Assembly: GCF_027947535.2 (NCBI RefSeq)
Contig: NZ_JAAGKO020000059.1
Coordinates: 1 to 49,718, forward strand
Source of the DNA: Streptantibioticus silvisoli
GTDB lineage: Bacteria > Actinomycetota > Actinomycetes > Streptomycetales > Streptomycetaceae
Reading direction: 5' to 3'
DNA: 49,718 nucleotides
Shown here: piece by piece, positions 1 through 9,318 of the stretch
Position numbering within the stretch: the stretch's first letter is position 1
Layout: the number at the start of each line of letters is the position of its first letter
Notes under the pieces: model-generated
Seen by the model: the letters and a program-made list of their open reading frames with translations, nothing else
The model's database searches: none
What the model was told of the DNA's origin: nothing
Translations under genes and position numbers: made by a program

Positions 1-2365
1 GACGTGCCGGGCGGTCGGGGGCGCGGTGGGCGCCCGGGGCGGCTCCGATGACCGGGGAGGCGGCACGGCGACGGCGCGGCAATGGCGCGTTCTCGTCGGT
101 ACCGCCGGGTCCGGTCTCCGTGTGACCGGAGGCCGTCGGGCGGGCGGGCTCGGGGAGTTCGGGGGCCTGCTGGTGCTGCGACCGCTCGGGCAGGTCGAAC
201 TGGCGCAGCGGCCTGGCACGCCGGCGCCTGGCGTCGGCCACGAAGTCCTCGGCGGCCGCGGCGCTGGGCACGATGCCCCAGTCGCGGAACGCCTGGTGCG
301 CGGTGTCCTGGTCGACCGGGACGGTGATCTCGTCCGGCAGCGGCGTCGGAACGGCGCGCGGGATGCCGGGGCCGCCGGTACCACCGGGGCCGCCCTTGCC
401 GCCGGCGCCGGTGGTGCCGCTCGCGCCGGGGACGAGGTACTCGCCGCTGTCCGCGTCCTCCTCGCCGGTGGTGTCGGTGAGCAGCGCGTTCGGCAGCAGC
501 ACGACGGCGGTGGTGCCGCCGTACGGCGACGGCCTGACCGAGACGCGGACGCCGGTGCGCTGGGCGAGGCGGGAGACCACGAACAGCCCGAGGCGGTCGG
601 TGTCCGACAGCTCGAACTCCGGGGTCTCCGCCAGCCGCAGGTTGGCGTCGAGCAGCGTCTCCGGCGGCATGCCCAGGCCGCGGTCGTCGATCTCCAGCAG
701 GTAGCCGTTGGCGACCCGCTCGCCGTGCACCTGCACGGTGCTGTGCGGGGGCGAGAAGACCGTGCCGTTCTCGATGAGTTCGGCGAGCAGGTGGGTGACG
801 TCGGCGACGGCGTTGCCTGCGACCGCCAGCCGCGGCAGGCGGCGCACCTCGACGCGCTCGTAGTCCTCGACCTCGGCGACGGCGGCGCGCACCACGTCGA
901 TCAGCCGCACGGGCCGGCGCCACTGCCGGGACGGCGCGGCGCCGGAGAGGATCACCAGGCCCTCGGCGTGCCGGCGCATACGGGTGGTCATGTGGTCGAG
1001 CCGGAAGAGGTCGGCGAGCTCGTCGGCGGCCTCGGTGCGGCGTTCCATCGCGTCCAGCAGCATCAGCTGGCGGTGCAGCAGGACCTGGTTGCGGCGTGCC
1101 AGGTTGACGAAGACGTCCGAGACGCCGCGGCGCATGTCCGCCTGGCGGACGGCGGCCTCGACGGCGGCGCGCTGGAGGGTGTCGAGGGCCTTGCCGACGG
1201 CGCCGATCTCGTCGTCGGCGTACTGCGTGGCCGGCACTTCGGCATCGATGTCAACGTCCTCACCGGCCGCCAGCCGGCGCATGACCCGCGGCAGCCGGGT
1301 GCCGGACGCCTCCTGGGCCTCCTTGCGCAGCGCCGACAGGTCGCGCACCAGACCGCGGCCGACGCGCAGCGAGACGGCCACCGACAGCAGGACGGCCAGC
1401 AGGCCGAAGCCGCCGGCGACGGCCGCCTTGATCAGCACGTCGAGCGCGTAGGGCCGAACCCGGTTGAGGTAGGCGTCCATGGCCTGGTGGTCCAGCCGGC
1501 CGGTGGCGTCGATGACGGCCGCGGTGGTGTGCTGCCAGTCGCTGGCGGAGACCTGGCGGACGGCGTCCTGCGGTGCCGCGTCGAGGATGCGTTCCTCGTC
1601 GCGGTGCAGGGCGCGGGCGTCGGTGTTGTCGCGCCAGAAGTCGGCCACGCCGGTGCTGTCCGGGGCGGGCAGCAGCGGGGGGTAGGTGGCGTAGGCGGTG
1701 CGCTGCTGGGAGACGGCGTCGGCGAACTCGCGCTGTTCGGCCCGGGTCATGCCGCCGGCCGCCTGCGCCGAGGCGAACAGCGCGTCCTCGCGGGAGATGG
1801 CCTCGCGCGCCCGGGTCATCTCCACCAGGATGCGCGACTGCCGGTCGAGCCCGACGCTCTGCACCGGGTCGAGGCCGAGGAAGAAGCAGTAGTACGGGTC
1901 GATGAGCGCGTTGTACGCGGTGTAGGCGCGGGCGCCCGTCAGCTCTCCCTCGCCCACCTGGCGGCGCAGGTCGGACAGGCCGCCGGCCTGCTTGACGAGC
2001 GCGTCGAGCCGGGTGCGGGAGGCGGGGTCGAGATCGCCGCGGACCGTGCTGTCGGTGTCGGCGGCGCTTTCGGCGGCGATCCGCTTGTCGGTGCTCGCTT
2101 CCGCGCGGCGCAGGTCGGCCTCGGCGGTGGCGTCGGTCGGCTCGGCCAGGTGGACCAGGACCGCGCGGCGTTCGGCGGACAGCGCGTCGACCGTGTCCTG
2201 CGCCGGGAGTCCGACCCGGGCGGAGACGTGCTTGACGTTCACCAGGCCGAAGACGCCGTCACCGGTGATCAGCGCGGCGAAGGCCCAGATCGCGAAAAGC
2301 GACACCAGCGGCACCAGCAGCAATGCCACGATCTTCCGGCGGATCGATTTCCCGCGAAAGCGCAT
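1..2365 (-). CDS. NIT-domain sensor histidine kinase (CvnA-like), 3' end outside the window
   Basis: Partial gene: the frame stays open to the window edge, so the C-terminus is missing and 788 codons are visible. It starts at ATG 2365 behind a GGGGAGG ribosome site. The protein has an N-terminal membrane helix (VALLLVPLVSLFAIWAF), a helical sensor region of about 280 residues of the nitrate/nitrite-sensing type, a second membrane helix, a HAMP-like segment, a helix with the likely phosphoacceptor His in FRLDHMTTRMRRHAE, and an HATPase domain with N-box ELIENGTVFSPP, DDRGLGM and DRLGLFVVSRLA. The visible tail is low-complexity, rich in Gly, Pro, Arg and Ala. Such kinases usually head conservons encoding Roadblock, DUF742 and GTPase proteins; those genes would lie left of this window. 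The signal is unknown, and nitrate sensing is only inferred from the domain type. Confidence 0.88.
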   Translation of the reverse strand, partial: MRFRGKSIRRKIVALLLVPLVSLFAIWAFAALITGDGVFGLVNVKHVSARVGLPAQDTVDALSAERRAVLVHLAEPTDATAEADLRRAEASTDKRIAAESAADTDSTVRGDLDPASRTRLDALVKQAGGLSDLRRQVGEGELTGARAYTAYNALIDPYYCFFLGLDPVQSVGLDRQSRILVEMTRAREAISREDALFASAQAAGGMTRAEQREFADAVSQQRTAYATYPPLLPAPDSTGVADFWRDNTDARALHRDEERILDAAPQDAVRQVSASDWQHTTAAVIDATGRLDHQAMDAYLNRVRPYALDVLIKAAVAGGFGLLAVLLSVAVSLRVGRGLVRDLSALRKEAQEASGTRLPRVMRRLAAGEDVDIDAEVPATQYADDEIGAVGKALDTLQRAAVEAAVRQADMRRGVSDVFVNLARRNQVLLHRQLMLLDAMERRTEAADELADLFRLDHMTTRMRRHAEGLVILSGAAPSRQWRRPVRLIDVVRAAVAEVEDYERVEVRRLPRLAVAGNAVADVTHLLAELIENGTVFSPPHSTVQVHGERVANGYLLEIDDRGLGMPPETLLDANLRLAETPEFELSDTDRLGLFVVSRLAQRTGVRVSVRPSPYGGTTAVVLLPNALLTDTTGEEDADSGEYLVPGASGTTGAGGKGGPGGTGGPGIPRAVPTPLPDEITVPVDQDTAHQAFRDWGIVPSAAAAEDFVADARRRRARPLRQFDLPERSQHQQAPELPEPARPTASGHTETGPGGTDENAPLPRRRRAASPVIGAAPGAHRAPDRPAR

Positions 2366-2749
2366 GGCCTCCCCAACGTCGGCCCCGGCAGGGGGCGATG
2401 AACCGTGAAACGGCGCGAGCCTACTACTGTCGGGTGACCAACTCGAAAGCCAGTCCATGCTGTTGTGAGCCGGGATCGGCGGCCGATATCCGGATGTACC
2501 GTCACATAGGGCTATTTCAGCGCCACAGTACGGCACCGTCCCCCTGAACGTAACCGGCGTTTTCCGGCCAACTGTGGTCCGGCTGGAAAAGTCCGGCCGG
2601 CCGGGAACCACGCAGGTCCGCCGTCCGTGAGACAGATCGGGAGGACCTTCCGGAATACCCGTGGGAAAAACGGGCAGTTCACACCTGAACCGGACGGACC
2701 CCCAACAGTCGAACACCGGTCCGCGGGCCGGGAGGGGAGCGGATACGCG
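2366..2749. other. Divergent intergenic region, no gene
   Basis: This 384-bp gap lies between two divergently transcribed genes and should hold both promoters. It is less G+C-rich than its surroundings around 2480-2530. A TAGGCT box on the minus strand near 2430 is a possible -10 for the kinase. No convincing ORF or RNA gene is visible. Confidence 0.5.
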
Positions 2750-3157
2750 ATGGACGACGCCGTGGACAGCCGGTCGCGGACGGAACGCCCGCTGTGGCGG
2801 GACGTGCCGCGCGGCAGGCGGCGACTGCCCGACCCGGTCCGCGGGTCCGCGGTACGGGCCGGGCTGATCGCCTCGGTCACCCTGGTCGTCGCGATGGTCG
2901 CGCTGATGGCCGTGGTCGCCGGCACCTGGTTCGCCGGGCCGGCCGTCCTGACCGCGATAGTCGCCACCGTCGTCACCACCTGGGCGATGGTCGACGTCCT
3001 GGTGACCCGGCAGACCTGGGCCCAGCGCGCCGGGGTGGTCTCCAGCCCCAGCAGCGCCGTGCGGGAAAGCCGCCGCCAGCGCCGCCGGGCCGCCCGGGAG
3101 GCCGAACGCGCCGACCTGCACGGAGCCGGGCACGGGCGCCTGATACCCCGGGCGTGA
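2750..3157 (+). CDS. Small two-helix membrane protein, function unknown
   Basis: A 135-residue protein. ATG 2750 is preferred over the upstream in-frame start because it follows GGGAGGGGAG at good spacing. An Arg-rich cytoplasmic N-terminus precedes two adjacent hydrophobic segments, about residues 36-58 and 60-82, joined by a very short turn. The C-terminus is strongly basic (ESRRQRRRAAREAER). This is a common architecture for small conserved streptomycete membrane proteins, but I do not recognise a family with a known role. It is divergent from the sensor kinase and followed at once by a strong stem-loop, so it is probably monocistronic. Confidence 0.7.
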   Translation: MDDAVDSRSRTERPLWRDVPRGRRRLPDPVRGSAVRAGLIASVTLVVAMVALMAVVAGTWFAGPAVLTAIVATVVTTWAMVDVLVTRQTWAQRAGVVSSPSSAVRESRRQRRRAAREAERADLHGAGHGRLIPRA

Positions 3158-3596
3158 CACCCGCCGATGCCCGGGCCGCGCCCGGGCATCGGCCGCGGCA
3201 CGGCGTGGGGACGGCGCCGGGAGGGCGTCGGGACGGGCGTCGGGGCGGGCGTGGGGACGGCACCGGGACGGCCTGCGGGCCAGCGCCGAACCGCTCTCCG
3301 GGACCGCCACGGCGACTGCGGGCGCCCGCCCGGACGCCGTCGCGGGTGCCTGCCCTTACGCCGTCAGCCGGGTCGTGGCGGGGGGCGCGACCTCGGCGGG
3401 CGGGTCGGCGCGGCCCAGCCGCTCACGTGGTCGCCCCCGCCGCTCGGCGTCGCAACCACGCCGTTCAGGTCGTCGCCGCCCAGCCGCTCACGTGGTCGCA
3501 GCCCCGGCGGCCAGGTCGTCGCACCCTCGGCGGTCGGGTCGTCGCCGCCTTGGCATTCACGTCGCCGCCGCCCCGCCGCTCCGCGTCCCCACCCGC
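3158..3596. other. Convergent intergenic region with degenerate repeats
   Basis: This 439-bp gap lies between convergent genes and has no credible ORF. Beyond the stem-loop, the part from about 3380 consists of degenerate GTCGTCGCCGCC / CCGCTCACGTGGTCGC repeats that resemble the 3' end of the neighbouring SMC gene. Confidence 0.6.
3164..3192. terminator. Perfect stem-loop terminator
   Basis: Two perfect 12-bp arms (CCGATGCCCGGG and its complement) flank a 5-nt loop. It begins 7 nt after the stop codon of the 2750-3157 gene. No U tract follows, as is usual for actinobacterial terminators. Confidence 0.75.
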
Positions 3597-3608
3597 TCAC
3601 GTCGTCGC
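3414..3608. repeat. Degenerate repeats copying the 3' end of the SMC gene
   Basis: A 21-bp element occurs identically at 3414-3434 and 3479-3499. It recurs with two mismatches at 3588-3608, where it contains the stop codon of the SMC-like gene. Shared core: CCGCTCACGT(g/c)GTCGC. The segments between copies are related GC-rich variants. Confidence 0.7.
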
Positions 3609-6600
3609 GGGCTCGGCCGGCCGCCGGAACATCCGGGTCGCGGTGATCTCGCCGTGCACCTGCTCGCCGTCCGGGTCCTGCTGCGGCAGACCGGGGCGCA
3701 GGTGCTCCTCGACGCTGATGTACTTCAGGCCCGCCCGCAGGTCGGCGTCGTTGCGCAGCCGGACCACCAGCGGGAACTCGGCCAGCGCCGTGGTGTCGAA
3801 CAGGCCGGTGGTGTAGATCAGCTGCACCCCCAGCGCGTCGGCCACCGCCCGCTGGAGCTCCAGCAGGTACGTGGCGTTGGCCCGGCCGATCGGGTTGTCG
3901 AGGAAGAGCGTGCCGGCGTGCCGGCTGCGGTCCCGGCCGCTGTCGTTGCTGCGCAGCGCGGCCATCGTGCAGTACAGGGCGATGGCGGCGGTCAGCAGCT
4001 GGCCGCCGGAGAAGACGTCGCCCATCTGGCCGACCGGCACCCGCTCGGCGCGCAGCACGGCGTCCGGCTTGAGGATCTCCACCGCGATACCGCGCGGCTC
4101 CAGCGCGGCCTGCACACCGCGCAGCAGCAGTGTCATGCCGTCGCGGCGCAGGTCGGAGTTCTTGCGGACGGCGGCCCGGGTGGCCTCGTCGATGACGCCG
4201 CCGAGCTGCTCGGTCAGCCGGGCGTGGTCGGGGTCCTCGAAGCGGATGCGCAGGAACTCCTGGCCCGACCACTCCCCCAGCCCCTCCGGCAGCCGCGAGA
4301 GCCGCTGGGCGGACCGCAGGGTGGCCAGCGACGCCTCGACCAGGCCGCGCAGCCGGTCGACGATGATGTCGCGGTTGCGTTCCAGCTGGTCGAGCTCGTC
4401 GGTGAGCACCCGCAGCCGGGGGGCGAAGGCGGTGGCCCAGGCGGCGGCGGGCTCGGGCAGGGCGGCCGGCGGCAGTTCGCGGATCTGCTGGCGGGCCGGG
4501 GTGCGCACCTGCTCGTAGCGGGTGGAGTTGGCGTGCCGGACCAGCAGGTCGGCGGCGTCGCGCAACTGGGAGTCGGCGGCCGACAGGTCGGCGGCGCAGC
4601 CGCGCAGCGCCCGCCGAGCCTCGGCGGCGGTCTGCCGGGCCTCGGCCGGGGTGCCGGGGTAGGGCTGCGGCTCGTCCTCCTCGCCGTCGGCGGGGGTGTT
4701 GTCGCGCAGCAGGTCGCGCAGCAGTGCCGCGGTCTCGTCGAAGGCCGCCTGGGCGTCCTCGGCGGCCCGGTGCGCGTGCTGGAGTTCGGCGTGCCGTTCG
4801 CGGGCGGCCTCCAGCGCGTCGGTGTCGGCGGCGAGTTCGGTGGTGACGCCGCGCAGCAGCGCCTGGGCCTGCTCGGCGTCGCCGGGCACCAGGCGGTCCG
4901 GCAGGCCGGTGTGCGACTCGCCGTCGGCGGGGGCCAGCCGTTCGGCCTCGCCGCGCAGCCGGCCGAGCAGTTCGCTGGCGGTGGCCGACCGCGACTCGAT
5001 GCGGTGGACCAGGGCCTCGGCGCGGGCGGCGGCCGCCTGGCGGGACGGGCCGTCGGCGCCGTCGGTGCCTTCGAGCAGGGTGGCGGCCCGGGTGCGGACC
5101 TTGTTGGTCAGCCGGTCGAGTTCGGCGACGGTGGCGCTCTCCTCGGTCTCGGCGCGGGCCTGTTCGGCGCGCAGGTCGGCGCCGACGCCCACCTTCTCGT
5201 ACAGCTGGGAGGCGGCCCGGTACGCCTCGCGGAGCGCGGGCAGCGGCACCCCGTCCGGTGCCTCGTCCGCCGGGTCGGTGTCGGGGGCGCCGGCGATCTC
5301 GGCGCGTTCGGCGCGCAGGGCCCGCACGGTGCGGCGGGCGTCGTCGGCGGACCGCTGGGCGGCACGCCGGTCCTCGTCGCCGGAGCGGGCCCGCTCCAGG
5401 CAGGTCCCGGCGCGGTCCTCGGCCTCGGCGGCCTCCTCGGCGAGTTCGCGGGCGGCGCGCTGCCAGGCGGCGCGCTGGCGCAGCCGGTGGGCGAGGCCGG
5501 CGAGGGCGTCGGCGCGGCGGCGGGCGCGCTGGGCGGCGTCCTGCTGCTCGTCGCGGGCGGCGGCGGCCTCGGCGGCCTCCTCGTCGGCGACGGCGCGCCG
5601 GGTCCTGGCGTCGGCGAGCGCCTGCGTGGCGGCGGTGGCGGCGGCCACCGCGGCGGCGACCGCTTCGGCGAGTTCGGTGACCCGGCCGGCCGGGCAGGCG
5701 GCGCGCCAGGAACGCAGGCGGGCGGCGAGTTCCCGGTCGTGGCCGAGGCGGGCGGCGAGCTTGCGGATCTCCTCGTCGCGGGCGCCGGCCCGCTCGCGCA
5801 GTGCGTGCCGTTCGCCGTCGGCGGCCTGCTCGTCGTGCATGGCGGGGTTGGGGGTGACGAGGAAGACGTCGCTGTCGCTCTGCCCGGTCGGCGGCGGGGC
5901 CAGCAGGGCGGCGCAGGTGCCGACGGCCACCGTGGAACGCGGCAGCAGGGCGGCGTCGGCCAGCACCTCGCGGGCCCGCTGGTAGGTGTCGGGGTCGGTG
6001 ATGACCACGCCGTCGACGAGTTCGGGGCGGGCGGCGAGGACGGCGGCGTGGTCGGCGGGGCTCACGGCCTGGGCGAGGTAGCGCCAGCCGGGCAGCGCGG
6101 GTACGCCGTGCTCGCCGAGGTGTTCGACGGTGGCGAGGACGTCGGGTCCTGGCGGCAGCAGACCGCCGTCGCCGAGCGCGGCCAGGATGCGGGAGTCGTC
6201 GGCGGCCTCGGTGCGCAGGTCGAACAGCTGGCGTTCGGCGCGGGTGACCAGGCCGTCGAGCAGTTCCCGCAGTCCGTCGGCCTCGCGGTCCAGCTCCTCG
6301 ACGGTCAGCGGTCCTTCGGCGGCGCGGCGCGTGGTGCGGCGGCGCTCGGGCGCGGCGGCGCCGTCCGCGCGCGGGGCGGGGATGTCGGCGGTCGCGGCGG
6401 GCGGGGCCGGGGGCAGGCTGAGGAGTTCGGCGAAGCGGCCTTCGGCGGCCAGGGCGCCGGCGGTGCGCAGTTCGGCGGTGTGCGCGGACTCGGCGCCGGC
6501 CAGCGCGTCGGCGGCCCGGTGGGCGGCGAGGTCGGCGCGGGCCTCGTCGGCGGCGGCCTCCCGGGCCCGGTCGGCGGCGGCGCGGGCGGTGTCGCGGGCG

Positions 6601-8252
6601 CTCTCCCAGGCGGCGACGGCGGTCTTCTCCGCGTCGCTGGCGGCCAGCGCGGCGCGGGCCGGGTCGGCGTCGGGGGTGGCGTCGTCCAGCCAGCCGGCGC
6701 TGACCGCTTCTGCGGTCTCCTGCTCGACCTCGGCGAGGCGCTGCTGGAGGTGGCCGATCTCGCTGCGGGCCCGCTGCGCGGCGGTGGCGGCCGCGGTGGC
6801 GTCGCGGTGGGCGCTGTCGGAGGCGGCCTGGAGGGCGTCGGACAGCTCCTCCTCGTGGTCGGCGTGCCGTTCGGCCTCGTCGGCCGCGAGCGCCAGGGCG
6901 CGCACCAGGTGGCCGGCGGCGCGGGCCCGGGCGGCGAGGGCGGGGGCGGCGTCGCGTTCGGCCTCCAGGATGGCGGCGGCCACCCGGGCGGAGCGGTCGG
7001 CGGCGGCCCGCTGGCGCAGCACGGTCTCGGCGGCCTGCCAGGCGGAGTGCAGGGTGCGGGCGTCGACCAGTTCGCGGCGCAGCGCGGCGGCGTCCTTCTC
7101 GGTGGCCGCCAGGCTGAGCGAGGCGTGCCGGTAGGCGAGTTCGGCGCTGATGCGGGAGGTGCCGGCCCGGCGGGCGTCGGCGTCGGTGACCGCGTGGGCG
7201 GCGTCGACGACCTGCCGGCCCAGGTCGGCGGCCCGGGCGCGTTCCAGGCCGGCGCGGGCGGACAGGCGCCGGGCCAGCTCCCGGGTGCGGCGCTCGCTGC
7301 CGGTGTGCACGCCGCGGGCGTGGTCGCGGCGGCCGGCGGTGGTGACGATGCGTTCGAGGTGTTCCAGCGAGCCGGCGGTGAAGTCGCGTTCCGCGGTGAG
7401 TTCGGCGCGGCGGCCGAGTTTGCCGGCGAAGCCGTGCACCAGGTCGGCCAGGCCGTCGGTGTCGCGGGTGTCGGTGACGGCGCGCAGCAGCAGGTCGGTG
7501 AAGTCGGAGTCCTTCTTGACCGCGAACAGCCCGGCGGCCTCGCCCTCGTCGGCGTTCATCTCCCGCTGGTAGCGGAAGAGTTCGGGGTCCAGGCCGAGGT
7601 CGGTGAGGTGTTCGTTCCAGCGGTCGTGGATCTCCTCCCAGACCACGTCGAGGTGCGTGTAGAACTTGCCGGCGTCGGTGAGCGCGTCGCGGAAGCCCTT
7701 CATGGTGCGGCGGCGGCCGCGGGCACCGGAGACGCCTTCGGCGGCCGGCCGGACGGCGGAGGTCTCGGCGACCGGCAGCGAGTCCAGCGACAGCCCGGGG
7801 CCGGGGCGGAAGGAGTACCAGGCCTCGGCGAACCGGCGCGGGTCGGAGGAGACCTGGCGGCCGCGCCATTCGCTGACCTTGCCGACCACGACCAGTTCGC
7901 CGGTGCGGGTGTGCTGCCACTCCAGGGCGACGTGGCCGCAGTCCTCGGCCAGCAGGAACTTGCGCAGCACGCCGGAGCTGGCGCCGCCGAGGGTGTTGCG
8001 GTGGCCGGGGAGCATGACCGAGAAGATCAGCTTGAGCAGGACGGACTTGCCGCCGCCGTTCTCCAGGAAGAGCACACCGGCCGGCGCCGGCCGGCGCGGC
8101 GGTCCGGCCGGCTCGTTCTCGAAGAAGTCGCCCTGCGCGGGCGCGGGCTGCGGCACCGGGTCACCGACTCCGCGCAGGTCCAGCACGGTGTCGGCGTAGC
8201 GGGCACCGGCCGGACCGATGGAGTAGAGGCGGACCCGGGACAGCTCGTACAT
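3597..8252 (-). CDS. SMC-like ATPase (MukB/JetC-type), third gene of a condensin-like operon
   Basis: A 1551-residue SMC/Rad50-like ATPase. The N-terminal head carries the P-loop in FLENGGGKS (about residues 62-70). Two long Ala/Glu/Arg-rich coiled-coil arms (about 280-660 and 810-1330) flank a globular hinge-like block (about 670-805). The C-terminal head has the ABC signature FSGGQLLTAAIALYC and a Walker B segment LFLDNPIG (D1452-N1453), followed by a D-loop-like region and LIYTTGLFD. The usual catalytic Glu after Asp is Asn here. ATG 8252 lies 178 nt beyond the preceding gene, with a weak ribosome site (ACTGAGAG). Gene order and size match the ATPase of MukBEF/MksBEF/JetABC complexes, which extrude DNA loops or recognise plasmids. 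An SMC-like ATPase is certain; the subfamily is inferred. Confidence 0.9.
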   Translation of the reverse strand: MYELSRVRLYSIGPAGARYADTVLDLRGVGDPVPQPAPAQGDFFENEPAGPPRRPAPAGVLFLENGGGKSVLLKLIFSVMLPGHRNTLGGASSGVLRKFLLAEDCGHVALEWQHTRTGELVVVGKVSEWRGRQVSSDPRRFAEAWYSFRPGPGLSLDSLPVAETSAVRPAAEGVSGARGRRRTMKGFRDALTDAGKFYTHLDVVWEEIHDRWNEHLTDLGLDPELFRYQREMNADEGEAAGLFAVKKDSDFTDLLLRAVTDTRDTDGLADLVHGFAGKLGRRAELTAERDFTAGSLEHLERIVTTAGRRDHARGVHTGSERRTRELARRLSARAGLERARAADLGRQVVDAAHAVTDADARRAGTSRISAELAYRHASLSLAATEKDAAALRRELVDARTLHSAWQAAETVLRQRAAADRSARVAAAILEAERDAAPALAARARAAGHLVRALALAADEAERHADHEEELSDALQAASDSAHRDATAAATAAQRARSEIGHLQQRLAEVEQETAEAVSAGWLDDATPDADPARAALAASDAEKTAVAAWESARDTARAAADRAREAAADEARADLAAHRAADALAGAESAHTAELRTAGALAAEGRFAELLSLPPAPPAATADIPAPRADGAAAPERRRTTRRAAEGPLTVEELDREADGLRELLDGLVTRAERQLFDLRTEAADDSRILAALGDGGLLPPGPDVLATVEHLGEHGVPALPGWRYLAQAVSPADHAAVLAARPELVDGVVITDPDTYQRAREVLADAALLPRSTVAVGTCAALLAPPPTGQSDSDVFLVTPNPAMHDEQAADGERHALRERAGARDEEIRKLAARLGHDRELAARLRSWRAACPAGRVTELAEAVAAAVAAATAATQALADARTRRAVADEEAAEAAAARDEQQDAAQRARRRADALAGLAHRLRQRAAWQRAARELAEEAAEAEDRAGTCLERARSGDEDRRAAQRSADDARRTVRALRAERAEIAGAPDTDPADEAPDGVPLPALREAYRAASQLYEKVGVGADLRAEQARAETEESATVAELDRLTNKVRTRAATLLEGTDGADGPSRQAAAARAEALVHRIESRSATASELLGRLRGEAERLAPADGESHTGLPDRLVPGDAEQAQALLRGVTTELAADTDALEAARERHAELQHAHRAAEDAQAAFDETAALLRDLLRDNTPADGEEDEPQPYPGTPAEARQTAAEARRALRGCAADLSAADSQLRDAADLLVRHANSTRYEQVRTPARQQIRELPPAALPEPAAAWATAFAPRLRVLTDELDQLERNRDIIVDRLRGLVEASLATLRSAQRLSRLPEGLGEWSGQEFLRIRFEDPDHARLTEQLGGVIDEATRAAVRKNSDLRRDGMTLLLRGVQAALEPRGIAVEILKPDAVLRAERVPVGQMGDVFSGGQLLTAAIALYCTMAALRSNDSGRDRSRHAGTLFLDNPIGRANATYLLELQRAVADALGVQLIYTTGLFDTTALAEFPLVVRLRNDADLRAGLKYISVEEHLRPGLPQQDPDGEQVHGEITATRMFRRPAEPATT

Positions 8253-8430
8253 GGCGGCTCTCAGTCGTTCAACGCGGTCATGGTGCGGCGGGGGCGGGCC
8301 GCGGTGGGGCGGCCGGCGGGACGGTCGGAACTCGAAGGGCGGTGGTAGTGGCGGGACTGCCGGACCGGCGGGGCTGCCGGGTTGTCGTTGGCGCAGGAGT
8401 GGTGCGGTGGGAGGGGAACGGGCGGCGGGG

Positions 8431-9318
8431 TCAGAGGGCGTGGAAGGGCAGGCCGGCGCCGGTGGCGAGGTCCGCCGCGTCCTGCTCGGGCGGCAGCAGG
8501 GTGGCGGTGCCGTCGGCGACCGGGACCACGCCGAGTTCCAGCAGTTCGGCCATCGCCGCGCTGCCGGCCATGTCGCGGACCTGCAACTGGTAGCGGGCGG
8601 TGGTGCGGTAGGTGCCGCCGGCCTCGTCGCCGGTGCGCTGGAGGAAGCCGGTGTCCACCAGGAAGGCGACCGCCTTGCCGATGATGCCGGTGGTGGACCC
8701 GGCCAGCCGGCGGGCGTCCTTGGTGGCGCCGGTGGCGCTGCGCCGGGTGTAGACCCGCCAGGCGGCCTCCAGACCGGGGGCGTCGGTGACCGGGTCGGTG
8801 TTCTCGCCCTCGGCCTCCGCGCGTTCCTCCAGGCGCCGGCACGCCTGGCGGACGAAGCCCTCCACTCCGTTGACGGTGACGCGGCCGACGTAGCCGTCGT
8901 CGGCGAGGTCGGCGGGGCGGGGGAAGGCGAGGGCGGCGACGGCGAGGTGGGCCAGGCCGTGCAGGAAGCGGTCGGTGGAGTCGGAGGCGGCGCGGCGCGA
9001 GTAGTCGCCCATCCGCACGGCGAAGACCGAGTCCTCGGCGGCGGCGACCGCCATGCCGGCCCGCGGCGAGACCTCCAGGACGATCAGTCCGAGGCCGGCC
9101 GCGACGGCGTCGGCGAGCCGGGCGAACGCCGGGTCCTCGCGGTGCCGGCGCAGCAGTTCGCCGTACTCCGCGTCGCGGGCCGGCAGCAGCTTGGGCTGGA
9201 GGCCGAACGCGACCAGCCGTGCGGCGTCGGCGGCGTCGGCCGGGGTGACGGCGGCGCCGGAGGCCGCCGGGCGGTCCTGCTCCGGGTCGCGTCCGGTCGC
9301 GTACTCTGCCTCGCTCAC
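8431..9318 (-). CDS. Putative MukE/JetB-like subunit of the SMC-like complex
   Basis: A 295-residue protein. It starts at GTG 9318 in a GTGA overlap with the upstream gene, behind GAAGGAGGAG, so translation is coupled. It has no membrane segment. The middle (FLHGLAHLAVAALAFPRPADLADDGYVGRVTVNGVEGFVRQ in part) and a C-terminal block ending in YRTTARYQLQVRDMAGS are compatible with winged-helix folds like those of MukE and JetB, which bridge the kleisin and the SMC heads. I infer the role mainly from position between a kleisin-like gene and the SMC gene, and from size. The N-terminal 25 residues are acidic and probably disordered. Confidence 0.6.
   Translation of the reverse strand: MSEAEYATGRDPEQDRPAASGAAVTPADAADAARLVAFGLQPKLLPARDAEYGELLRRHREDPAFARLADAVAAGLGLIVLEVSPRAGMAVAAAEDSVFAVRMGDYSRRAASDSTDRFLHGLAHLAVAALAFPRPADLADDGYVGRVTVNGVEGFVRQACRRLEERAEAEGENTDPVTDAPGLEAAWRVYTRRSATGATKDARRLAGSTTGIIGKAVAFLVDTGFLQRTGDEAGGTYRTTARYQLQVRDMAGSAAMAELLELGVVPVADGTATLLPPEQDAADLATGAGLPFHAL

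Noticed and set aside
8261-8281. Six-codon leader ORF before the SMC gene
   Set aside because: Too short to judge, and no ribosome site or attenuator structure is visible.
3375-8348. Plus-strand open frame of 1657 codons
   Set aside because: It lies antisense to the SMC-like gene, is Gly/Ala/Val-rich without motifs, and is explained by codon bias of GC-rich DNA. The minus-strand protein has clear ATPase motifs.
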